NCBI GenBank assembly: GCA_001552515.1
Contig: BCRI01000047.1
Coordinates: 1-48,673 of the forward strand
Length of the DNA: 48,673 nt
Direction: 5' to 3'
From: Sphaerimonospora mesophila NBRC 14179 = JCM 3151
Lineage (GTDB): Bacteria; Actinomycetota; Actinomycetes; Streptosporangiales; Streptosporangiaceae
Part shown: positions 7,345 through 15,130 of the stretch, piece after piece
How positions within the stretch are numbered: the first letter of the stretch is position 1
Layout: each line of letters begins with the position of its first letter
Notes under the pieces: generated by a model
What the model saw: the letters and a program-made list of their open reading frames with translations, nothing else
What the model was told of the DNA's origin: nothing
Databases searched by the model: none
Translations under genes and position numbers: made by a program

Positions 7345-10308
7345 TCAGCCGCAGGTGCGGGCGTCGTACTTCGCGTCCAGCGACGCCGACACCGGCTCGC
7401 CGTCCACTGTTCCGGAGGCCGTCACCGTGACCTGGCCGGCCGGTACGCTCGCCACGCCGGCCGGGAACGAGCGGGACTTGGTCTTGCCCGGGGGCACCGC
7501 GCCGAACGGGGCCGAGCCGTACGCCGACTCGGCCGACGCCTTCACGTGGACCGCCTCGTTGTTGGTCACCTCGACGGTCACCATCACCTTCTTGCCGACG
7601 CACCGGGTGCCGGCCGTGACGGACAGGTTCAGCGACGGCGCGGCCGCCCTGAGCGTGCCGAGCCGGGCCAACTGGTAGCTGAGCGCCCGCTCCGGCGCGT
7701 CGATCTGGTTCTGGGTGCCGAGCTCACCGGCCCGAGCCGTCCTGGCGTCGGCCAGCGCGGTCCGCATCTCGGCCCACGCGTCCTTCGGGTAGGCGCGCTC
7801 GTCCAGACTGTCCGCGTACGCGATCGCCGCGTCGAGGGCGCTCGTGTCGAGCGGCCTGTTCTGCGCGGTCAGCGTGTCGCTGAGCAGGTAGTGGTCGAAG
7901 TCGACGTGCCCGCCCTTCTGCCGGGTGGCGTAGTTGAACAGGCCGACTCGGTGTCCCATGAAGTGCGCGAGGGTGCCGTCCAGCGTCTGCGGGCCGACGC
8001 GGTCGCCGAGCCGGGTCCACTCCAGCCCGTCGAGGCTGTAGTAGAACGTCGTCCACAGCTGTCCGGTGGGCGAGGCGAAGTCGAGGTCGGCCTTCACGTG
8101 CACCTGGGTGGCGTCCCCCAGCGACACCGTCGTGCCCGGCACGAAGTTCTCCAGCGTCGCCTGGTCGAGGTCGACGGAGAACGGCTGCACCCGGTTGACG
8201 ACGCCCAGCGTGTTCTGGCCGCCCGCACGCTTGACCGCGACGTACGAGAACCCGCGGTTGTAGGCGGCCAGGCCGGCGACGTCGCCGTCCTTCATTCCGG
8301 AGATGTCCATCTTGGTCTCGACCGACTGCCGCGGCCCGAACGTACGCTGCGAGAGCGTGTTCCGCGCCTCCTCGAACCAGGCCAGCTCGGGCCGGTTGGA
8401 GAGCTTCGTGTAGACGTACTTGCCGGTGACCACCCTGCCGGTCGTCAGCCGCAGCCAGCCGTCGCGATCGGTGAGCGACCAGTGGCGGTTGTCGGGGGCG
8501 TGGTTCCACTCCCAGACCGGGTCGAGCCGCGACCCGTTGAACGCGATCTCCGCCTCGGCCGGGGACTCGGCCGTCACCGGCTGCCCGACGATCGAGACGT
8601 CGTCGATCAGATACTCCACGCTCGACGACGGCGGCTGCGGGTTGGCCCACGGCGTCTCCACCGCGAACTTGAAGTTGTCCACGTTGGCCGTCGCCGGCAC
8701 GGTGTACTGGCCCGAGACCGTCGTCCATTGCCCGCGTGGCACGTTCCCTGACGACATCACCTGGACGCCGGAGCCCCAGTCGGCGGCGAGGTTGAACCGC
8801 ACGCTGTCCGGACCCGAGGTGTACTTGATCTTGGCGGACACGGTGTAGGTCACACCGCGCTGCATCGTCCCGTTCAGGAACTGGTTCGGGCCGGAGCCGT
8901 TGAGCGTGCGGCCGCTCACCTTGAGCGCCGCCGATCCCGAGGCCGGATCGGTCGTGTCCCGGGTCAGCGTCGCGCCGTACTGCGCGGCCCACGGCGCGAC
9001 CGGCGTGGACTCGAACCCGGGGTTCTGCAGGAGCTCGACGCCGATGAGCGAGTCGTCGTACTTGGGCGGATCCGGGATCGTCCACTCCTCGTCCATGTAC
9101 GCCTTGTGCGGCGCGTCGTTGGCGAAGTCGTCGGAGGCGACGATGCTCTTCTGCCGCTCGAACGTCTCCTGCTCCGGGCCGAGCTCGATGGGCTTGGCGA
9201 ACTCGCCGTCGACCGCCACGACCCCGTTGTCGCCGAAGGTCGGCCACCCGTCCTGCCACGTCGCGGGGATGAGCGCCGGGATGCGCCCGATCGGGAACGT
9301 GTCGCGGAAGAACATGCCGTACCAGTCGGTGCCGCCGTCCGCGCCTGAGATGGGCACGAGGCTGCCCTGTGCGAAGCCGTTGGAGTTGAGCACTCCGCGC
9401 GCCTCGTAGGTGTTCACGCCCCCCTCGGAGGTGTGGCGTCCGAGCAGTTCCTTCGAGCGGAGCATGACGACCTGGCGCCCCTGGCCCGGCGGCCAGGTGA
9501 TGATGACCGCGTAGTAGTACCCGTCGATGTGGTAGAACTGGGCGCCCTCGAACAGTCCGCCGATGAACGGCCGGCCGGCGTAGTCGCCGGCTGTGAAGAT
9601 GTTCGGGTAGTCCTGCTCGATGGCGGTCAGGTCGGCGTTGAGACGCACCGCGCTCGTGCCGCCGGAGCCGTAGAAGATGTACGGCGTGCCGTCGACGTCG
9701 AAGAAGAGCGAGGGGTCGTGCAGGCCACGGCCGAGAGGCGTGCGCCGCCACGCCCCGTTCTCGATGTCGTCGGTGCTGTAGAGGTAGGCGCCGCCGAGGT
9801 TGTTCGTGTTGAAGACGACGTAGTACCTGCCGTCGTGGTAGCGCAGGGACGACGCCCATTGGCCCTGGCCGTAGGAGTTCTGACCGTTGCGCAGCGAGAA
9901 CGAGTCTCCGATGTCCGCCCGGCCGAACACGTAGTTGACGATCTCCCAGTTGACGAGGTCGTACGATTTCATGATCGGCGCACCCGGGCTCAGATGCATC
10001 GTCGTGCTGACCATGTAGTAGACGTCGCGGTTCTCCTTGTTCTCGGCGGCCGGGACGCGTTCCACGCTGATGTCCGGCACGTCGGAGCGGAGGAGCGGCA
10101 CGGTGTAGGTGCCGGCGCCGCTGTCGGTCGAGGTGTACGACGATCTGGGCGACCATTCATCGGCCGCGTTCGCCGCACCGCCGGTGGACACGAGACCGGC
10201 GCACAGGAGCGCGCCGACGGTCATGACCGAAATGCTTCTGGACCGGGCGGTGGTCCCGGGGATCGGGGGGCGTGCGACGGGGAGAGGGGAGCGGGGGGAT
10301 AAGGACAT
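7345..10308 (-). CDS. Secreted GH43 (subfamily-12-like) glycosidase with inserted CBM4/9 and C-terminal beta-sandwich
   Basis: A 987-residue secreted enzyme. Seen: a long signal region (about 1-48, TVGALLCAGLVSTGGAANA), GH43 propeller (about 68-385) with probable catalytic Asp79 (VPDISV), Asp198 (LHDPSLF) and Glu254 (LFEGAQF), a CBM4/9-like jelly roll (about 424-575), the concanavalin-like domain usual behind such GH43 enzymes (FNGSRLDPVWEWNHAP onward), a short helical segment and a final Ig-like domain. The ATG at 10308 follows CTGGAGCT. The promoter carries TTGACA-17-TACTGT with a downstream TGTTAGCGCTAACA operator, so it is the first gene of a probable two-gene unit with the next GH43. Beta-xylosidase or alpha-L-arabinofuranosidase activity is likely; the linkage is unassigned. 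Confidence 0.87.
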   Translation of the reverse strand: MSLSPRSPLPVARPPIPGTTARSRSISVMTVGALLCAGLVSTGGAANAADEWSPRSSYTSTDSGAGTYTVPLLRSDVPDISVERVPAAENKENRDVYYMVSTTMHLSPGAPIMKSYDLVNWEIVNYVFGRADIGDSFSLRNGQNSYGQGQWASSLRYHDGRYYVVFNTNNLGGAYLYSTDDIENGAWRRTPLGRGLHDPSLFFDVDGTPYIFYGSGGTSAVRLNADLTAIEQDYPNIFTAGDYAGRPFIGGLFEGAQFYHIDGYYYAVIITWPPGQGRQVVMLRSKELLGRHTSEGGVNTYEARGVLNSNGFAQGSLVPISGADGGTDWYGMFFRDTFPIGRIPALIPATWQDGWPTFGDNGVVAVDGEFAKPIELGPEQETFERQKSIVASDDFANDAPHKAYMDEEWTIPDPPKYDDSLIGVELLQNPGFESTPVAPWAAQYGATLTRDTTDPASGSAALKVSGRTLNGSGPNQFLNGTMQRGVTYTVSAKIKYTSGPDSVRFNLAADWGSGVQVMSSGNVPRGQWTTVSGQYTVPATANVDNFKFAVETPWANPQPPSSSVEYLIDDVSIVGQPVTAESPAEAEIAFNGSRLDPVWEWNHAPDNRHWSLTDRDGWLRLTTGRVVTGKYVYTKLSNRPELAWFEEARNTLSQRTFGPRQSVETKMDISGMKDGDVAGLAAYNRGFSYVAVKRAGGQNTLGVVNRVQPFSVDLDQATLENFVPGTTVSLGDATQVHVKADLDFASPTGQLWTTFYYSLDGLEWTRLGDRVGPQTLDGTLAHFMGHRVGLFNYATRQKGGHVDFDHYLLSDTLTAQNRPLDTSALDAAIAYADSLDERAYPKDAWAEMRTALADARTARAGELGTQNQIDAPERALSYQLARLGTLRAAAPSLNLSVTAGTRCVGKKVMVTVEVTNNEAVHVKASAESAYGSAPFGAVPPGKTKSRSFPAGVASVPAGQVTVTASGTVDGEPVSASLDAKYDARTCG

Positions 10309-10403
10309 TACGAGCTCCAGACGCGATGGGTCGTGGGTGTCGCCTCTGTCCGCGCCGGCTCGTGGCAGCCGTGGCGACCATCGCAGAACAGGACGGGCTA
10401 TGT

Positions 10404-10417
10404 TGTTAGCGCTAACA
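10404..10417. promoter_or_regulatory. LacI-type operator TGTTAGCGCTAACA before GH43
   Basis: A perfect 14-bp palindrome identical to the one at 1291-1304. It sits about 35 bp downstream of the -10 hexamer and 96 bp before the GH43 start, a position suited to blocking elongation or initiation. Confidence 0.85.
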
Positions 10418-10451
10418 TTATGACGGGACCGAAAATCGCGATTGATCGCTG

Positions 10452-10480
10452 ACAGTAGACGGGGCGGTTCGCACTGTCAA
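10452..10480 (-). promoter_or_regulatory. Promoter of the GH43 transcription unit
   Basis: On the minus strand TTGACA (10480-10475) is followed after exactly 17 bp by TACTGT (10457-10452). Good fit to a housekeeping sigma-70 type promoter. Confidence 0.65.
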
Positions 10481-10492
10481 GCTTTCGCCGCG

Positions 10493-10523
10493 CGTAACGT
10501 TCGCCCGATAAGGCCGTAACGTT
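10493..10523. repeat. Direct repeat CGTAACGTT, two helical turns apart
   Basis: CGTAACGTT occurs at 10493-10501 and 10515-10523, 22 bp start to start, just upstream of the GH43 -35 box. Such phasing suggests a protein binding one DNA face. Confidence 0.45.
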
Positions 10524-10551
10524 TCGCACCCCGGCCGACGCCGCGGGTTCC

Positions 10552-10590
10552 CGCGCCGAGCCGGACGCCGCGCCGCGCCGAGCCGGACGC
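10552..10590. repeat. 22-bp tandem duplication after the exo-lyase gene
   Basis: CGCGCCGAGCCGGACGC occurs at 10552-10568 and again at 10574-10590, directly downstream of the lyase stop codon (10595). No function is evident. Confidence 0.7.
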
Positions 10591-10594
10591 CGCG

Positions 10595-13216
10595 TCAGGG
10601 AGCGGTGATCCGGTCGCCGATCAGGGCGAGATTCTGGATGGCGGCCAGGCCGTACAACGCGGTGATGTTGGTGGACACCCAGGCGGCCTGCTCCGTCGGG
10701 TTGAGCGTCGAGGTGACCCGCTCGGCCCGCCACGGCAGATCCGGCCCGTAGCCGTCGCCGGTGTAGAACTCCTGCCACGCCCGGGAGGCCAGATCGTCAC
10801 GCCCGAGCCGGGCCGCGGCGTACGCGGTGAGCCGGGAGTGGCCCTGCCTGAGGATGAGGTCGCCGAACGAGGCGCCGGTCTCCGCGGCCTGCTCGGCCGC
10901 CGTGCCGTTGAACAGCCGGCAGTACCGCAGCCACGCCCTCTCGAACTCCGGCATGTCCACCAGGTCGATGAGCTCGGCGCAGATCTCGACCTGGCCGAAC
11001 ATGGCCGACAGATGGGAGACCGACACCTCCCGCCCGGCGGGGGCGAACTCGCCGGTGTCCGGGTCGTACCGGCCCTCGCCGGTGACGAAGCCGTTGGGCA
11101 TCGCCGCGATCGTCCGCATCGTGGCCTTGAGCCTCCGCTCGGCGACGGGGTCGCCGCCGCGCTCCCATTCGGTGAGCCAGGCGGCGGCCAGGCCACTCCA
11201 GTCGGCGCCGAGGCCGATGGCCGGCGCGTGCGGGTCGGGTGCGTACGGCTCGGTGCGGATCTTCCGCAGCGGGTCGAGCGTCAGGAAGGTCCGGTCGGAG
11301 TCGACCAGCGCCCGCATGAGGTCGCCCGTGCGTTCGTCGGCGGTGAGGTAGTAGTGGAACCGGCGGTAGATCGCGGTGGAGATGCGCAGCTGCTTGGCGC
11401 TGTCTGACCAGTGCCGCACGCCGTGCCGGGTGCCGAGGCCCGCCCAGGGGCCGAGGTGGTAGACGTCCACCTCGCCGGTGTGCCGGGTCATGGCCTCGGC
11501 GAAGCGGAAGACGTCCGCGCGTCCCGAGCGCAGGAAGGCGTACCAGAGCCACAGATCGGGCGACAGCTCGGAGTTGTCCCACGCGTAGCCGCCCATGTCG
11601 TACCGCCACACCTTCCGGTCCTCGTCGAAGGTGTGCATGATGTCGCCGTAGTCCCAGAAGCCGTACCAGTGGCGCTGCTCGACCTGCCTCCGGTAGTGGT
11701 CGAAGAGGAAGTCCAGGTGATCCTCGATCGCGGCCCTGGCCGGGTTCGAGCGGTCGACGGGCGAGAACAGGCCGCCGAACACCCGCGCGGACACCAGGTG
11801 CTCGACCGGGTTGACCAGCTGCGGGGGAGTCCGGAGCCGGTCGGCCATGGCCGCCAGGCGGTCGGCCGGGGGAGTGGCGGCCATCGCCCAGAACGTGAGT
11901 TCGTGGGTGCGGGCGATGCCGTACGGCGTGTCGAAGCCGGGTTCGTGGTCCTCGTAGGTGATGTCGAGCCCGTCGAGCTGCTCGGGGTAGGTGTCCTGGC
12001 CCATGCCGTCGTGGTAGGGGCGCATGTCCATCGGCCCGGCGTCGGGCGACCAGAGCCAGACGGTGACCTCGGCCTCGTCGGTGTGGGCGCCGCGAATGTC
12101 GAGCCCGGTCGGGTGGAGCCGCCAGAAGTCGCGCAGTCCGAAGGCCAGTCCGCCGCTGACGCCGCCCACATAGCCCAGCCCGGCGGCGCGCCCGCCCTGG
12201 TCGACGGGGATCCAGCCGCAGCCCTGCTTCGTCCGCTTCTTCAGCGTGAAGCCCCGCGACGACGGCTGGCTGAGCGAATGGTCGCCCCATTCGGGGACGT
12301 ACCGCAGGCGGTCGGCGACCCGCCGGTTCCAGGTGGCGGGGTCGGGCAGCCGGGTGCCCGCGATCTGGGCGGCCCGCACCGCCGCTCCCGGGTCGCGGCG
12401 TAGCCCGGTGATCCCCTGCACGGCCTCGGCGAACATGCCGTGGTCCGCGCCGACGAAGCGGACGTGCCGGTCGTGGGCGGCGTCCCGCATCGGCACGCGG
12501 AACCGTACGCCGAGCCCCGCGATGAAGTCGCGCCGGCCGTCCCGGTCGTACACGAAGCTGTGCAGCATGCGGATGGACTCCGCGCCCGCGTAGAAGTAGA
12601 GCCGCACGGTGAACGGGAGCCAGGACACGCCCTGCTCCCCGGTCTGGCGGCCCTCGATCCTGATCACGGCGCGCACCGGCCCGGCCTGCTCGACGACGAC
12701 CTGTTCGATATCGCTCTCGCGGCGCTCCAGGGGGGTCCTCGCCTCCTCGGACTCGTCGATCTCCGCCTGCCTGAGGCTGACCAGCCGTCCCCGGCGGGCG
12801 ATCTCCACGCCGCCGCGCCGGATATAGGCGATCAGCTCGGCGCCGCCCCTGCGGATGCGCGCCCTGATCACGCCGGTGTCCACGTCCACGTGGTCCGTGT
12901 GCTCCTCGACGGTCACCGGTGTGGCGGGCACGGCCGGCGTGCCCCCGCGGAGGGTGTAGGACTCGGCGGGCACGTCCGCCGCGATCGCGTGGGCGGTCCA
13001 CTTCAGCGACCCGTCCGGCCAGTAGGCCAGCGGCCAGCTCTGCACGGGGGTTCCGTCGCCGAGCGTGAACGCCTGCCCCGCCGGGACGACCCCCCGGGGC
13101 CAGGGCGTGCCCCAGGTGGAGACGGCGGAGTCGAGCGGCCTGCCCTCGAGCCAGGTCAGCCGCACCGCGGGTACGGCGTCGGCGGCGGCCGGGTCCTCCG
13201 GTCGGGTGGCTTTCAT
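10595..13216 (-). CDS. Exo-rhamnogalacturonan lyase family protein (PcRGLX/YetA-like, PL26-type)
   Basis: An 873-residue cytoplasmic protein with no signal peptide, matching the PcRGLX/YetA three-domain plan: an N-terminal RIFT barrel (WPLAYWPDGSLKWTAHAI), a central beta-sandwich and a C-terminal alpha/alpha toroid rich in Trp and Tyr. The family removes unsaturated galacturonyl-rhamnose units from rhamnogalacturonan chain ends by beta-elimination. The ATG at 13216 follows GGAGG. It is the last gene of the importer operon, 30 bp behind the LplC-type permease, which suggests that it acts on imported RG-I oligosaccharides. Biochemical activity in this exact subfamily is inferred from the family. 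Confidence 0.82.
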   Translation of the reverse strand: MKATRPEDPAAADAVPAVRLTWLEGRPLDSAVSTWGTPWPRGVVPAGQAFTLGDGTPVQSWPLAYWPDGSLKWTAHAIAADVPAESYTLRGGTPAVPATPVTVEEHTDHVDVDTGVIRARIRRGGAELIAYIRRGGVEIARRGRLVSLRQAEIDESEEARTPLERRESDIEQVVVEQAGPVRAVIRIEGRQTGEQGVSWLPFTVRLYFYAGAESIRMLHSFVYDRDGRRDFIAGLGVRFRVPMRDAAHDRHVRFVGADHGMFAEAVQGITGLRRDPGAAVRAAQIAGTRLPDPATWNRRVADRLRYVPEWGDHSLSQPSSRGFTLKKRTKQGCGWIPVDQGGRAAGLGYVGGVSGGLAFGLRDFWRLHPTGLDIRGAHTDEAEVTVWLWSPDAGPMDMRPYHDGMGQDTYPEQLDGLDITYEDHEPGFDTPYGIARTHELTFWAMAATPPADRLAAMADRLRTPPQLVNPVEHLVSARVFGGLFSPVDRSNPARAAIEDHLDFLFDHYRRQVEQRHWYGFWDYGDIMHTFDEDRKVWRYDMGGYAWDNSELSPDLWLWYAFLRSGRADVFRFAEAMTRHTGEVDVYHLGPWAGLGTRHGVRHWSDSAKQLRISTAIYRRFHYYLTADERTGDLMRALVDSDRTFLTLDPLRKIRTEPYAPDPHAPAIGLGADWSGLAAAWLTEWERGGDPVAERRLKATMRTIAAMPNGFVTGEGRYDPDTGEFAPAGREVSVSHLSAMFGQVEICAELIDLVDMPEFERAWLRYCRLFNGTAAEQAAETGASFGDLILRQGHSRLTAYAAARLGRDDLASRAWQEFYTGDGYGPDLPWRAERVTSTLNPTEQAAWVSTNITALYGLAAIQNLALIGDRITAP

Positions 13217-13246
13217 CTGAACCTCCAGGTGGGGCGGCGACCCCGG

Positions 13247-14128
13247 TCACTCCTTGACCGAGCCGATCAGGACGCCCTTGGCGAAGTGCTTCTGCAGGAA
13301 GGGGTAGAAGAACAGGATCGGCAGGGTGGCGATGACGACGACGGCGAACTTCATGCCCTCCACGGGGAACATGACCGAGTCGAGCTGGGACAGGGCGTTC
13401 TCCGCGTCCGCCCCGGTCAGCTGGCGGACGATCACCTGGAGCGTCCACTTCCTGTTGTCGTCGATGTACAGCAGCGGCGACATGTAGTCGTTCCAGATCC
13501 CCACCGCGTAGAACAGCGAGAACGTCGCGATGATCGGCTTGGACAGCGGCATGACGACCTTCCAGAAGACGCCGAGCTCGCTGCAGCCGTCGATGCGGGC
13601 CGCCTCCTCCAGCGCCTGGGGCAGCTCCTGGAAGAAGCTCTTGACGATGATCAGGTAGAACGGGTTGATCGCCAGCGGAAGGATCAGCGACCAGTAGCTG
13701 TCGAGCAGTCCCAGGTCGCGGACGACCAGGTAGGTCGGGATCATGCCGCCGCTGAAGACGATCGTGAAGATGACCAGGTTCAGCACCAGCGCACGGCCGG
13801 GCAGGTACCGCTTGGCCAGCGGATAGGCCATGGTGAACGTGAGCATGACCTGGACCACCGTGCCCACCGCCGTCACGCCGATGGTGGTGAGGAGCGCCCT
13901 GACGAAGGTGCCGGTCCCGAAGATGTACTCGTAGGTGCCGGTGACGACGCGCTCCGGCCACAGGAAGAACGGCCGTGAGGCGATCTCCGACTCCGAGGCG
14001 AACGACGCGGCCAGGACGTAGAGCAGCGGCAGGACCGTGACCAGTGCCAGTCCCACGAGCAGGATGATGTTGAGTACGTCGAAGACCCGGCTGCCGAGGG
14101 AGCCGTGGTTCCGCACCGATGTGGACAT
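13247..14128 (-). CDS. Carbohydrate ABC transporter permease, LplC/YtcP (MalG) type
   Basis: A 293-residue inner-membrane protein with about six transmembrane helices (for example ILLVGLALVTVLPLLYVLAA near residue 21). The cytoplasmic EAA loop is visible as EAARIDGCSELGVFWKVVMP, where it would contact the ATPase. It pairs with the LplB-type permease 10 bp upstream. The LplBC subgroup imports complex oligosaccharides, including pectin-derived ones in Bacillus; here RG-I oligosaccharides are implied by the lyase next door. The start at ATG 14128 follows a GGGGG stretch. Confidence 0.92.
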   Translation of the reverse strand: MSTSVRNHGSLGSRVFDVLNIILLVGLALVTVLPLLYVLAASFASESEIASRPFFLWPERVVTGTYEYIFGTGTFVRALLTTIGVTAVGTVVQVMLTFTMAYPLAKRYLPGRALVLNLVIFTIVFSGGMIPTYLVVRDLGLLDSYWSLILPLAINPFYLIIVKSFFQELPQALEEAARIDGCSELGVFWKVVMPLSKPIIATFSLFYAVGIWNDYMSPLLYIDDNRKWTLQVIVRQLTGADAENALSQLDSVMFPVEGMKFAVVVIATLPILFFYPFLQKHFAKGVLIGSVKE

Positions 14129-14138
14129 CCCGGGCCCC

Positions 14139-15107
14139 CTAGAACAGTCCGCGCTGACCGAGGCGCTTGGCCAGCCAGTTGCACCCGAAGATCAGCAGGA
14201 CGCCGGCGACCCCCTTGAACAGGCCCACCGCCGTGGCGTAGCTGTAGCCGCCCTGGGTGATGCCGATGTAGTAGACGAAGGTGTCGAACACGTCGGCGAC
14301 CGACCGGTTCAGCGAGTTGGTCATCAGCCAGATCTGCTCGAAGCTGGAGTCCAGCAGGTGGCCCGAGGTGAGGATGGCCATGACCACGATGGTGGGCCGG
14401 ATCGCGGGCAGCGTGACATGCCAGAACTGCCGCCACCGTCCCGCGCCGTCGATGCGGGCCGCCTCGTACAGGACGGGGTTCACCCCGGCGAGCGCCGCCA
14501 GGTAGATGATCGTGCCCCAGCCGGTCGACTTCCACAGCGTCTGCATCACGATGATGGGCCGGAACCAGTCGGCCTGGGCGACGTAGTCGACCTTGGCGCC
14601 GCCGACGATGCCGTGGATCCAGTTCGCGATCACCCCGTAGTCCACCGAGAACAGCAGGTACGTCAGGGACGCGACGATCGTCCAGGACAGGAAGTGCGGG
14701 ATGTAGATCAGCGACTGGATCGTGCGCTTGAGCACGTTCAGCCGCAGCTCGTTCAGCAACAGCGCGACGACGATGGGGGCAGGGAAGGCGAAGAAGACCG
14801 TCAGCACCGCGAGGATCAGCGTGTTGCCGAGCAGCCGGCCGAAGTCGGGCCCGGTGAACAGCTCCTCGAAGTGCTTGACGCCCACCCACTCGCTGCCGCC
14901 GTACCCGAGGAACGGGACGAAGTCCTGGAAGGCGATGGTCAGGCCGCGCATCGGCAGGTACTTGAAGATCGCGAAGTAGGCGAGGCCCGGCACGAGCATC
15001 AGGTAGAGCCAGCGGTAGCGCAGCAGCGCGGTGCGCGGCGACAACCGCTTCCCGCGCGCCGGGGCGGGAGACGCCGTCACGGGAGGCGGCGCCAGGTCGG
15101 TGGCCAC
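14139..15107 (-). CDS. Carbohydrate ABC transporter permease, LplB type
   Basis: A 322-residue membrane protein, the MalF-side partner of the permease downstream. The EAA loop reads EAARIDGAGRWRQFWHVTLP. The N-terminus has a short cytoplasmic tail rich in Pro and Arg, then a helix starting YLMLVPGLAYFAIF. The GTG at 15107 lies five bases behind AAAGGAGG. No ATP-binding subunit is encoded in this operon, so a shared MsiK-like ATPase is needed. Confidence 0.92.
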   Translation of the reverse strand: MATDLAPPPVTASPAPARGKRLSPRTALLRYRWLYLMLVPGLAYFAIFKYLPMRGLTIAFQDFVPFLGYGGSEWVGVKHFEELFTGPDFGRLLGNTLILAVLTVFFAFPAPIVVALLLNELRLNVLKRTIQSLIYIPHFLSWTIVASLTYLLFSVDYGVIANWIHGIVGGAKVDYVAQADWFRPIIVMQTLWKSTGWGTIIYLAALAGVNPVLYEAARIDGAGRWRQFWHVTLPAIRPTIVVMAILTSGHLLDSSFEQIWLMTNSLNRSVADVFDTFVYYIGITQGGYSYATAVGLFKGVAGVLLIFGCNWLAKRLGQRGLF

Positions 15108-15130
15108 AGCGGCCTCCTTTCGTCGCGCGA

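Noticed and set aside
3067-8751. A very long open frame on the plus strand across the LacI and GH43 genes
   Set aside because: It is antisense to well-recognised proteins, is rich in Arg, Val, Gly and Asp as expected of a GC-biased shadow frame, and shows no domain.
10797-13961. A long second minus-strand frame across the exo-lyase and permease genes
   Set aside because: It overlaps two recognised genes in another frame and reads as Arg/Pro/Gly-rich shadow translation.
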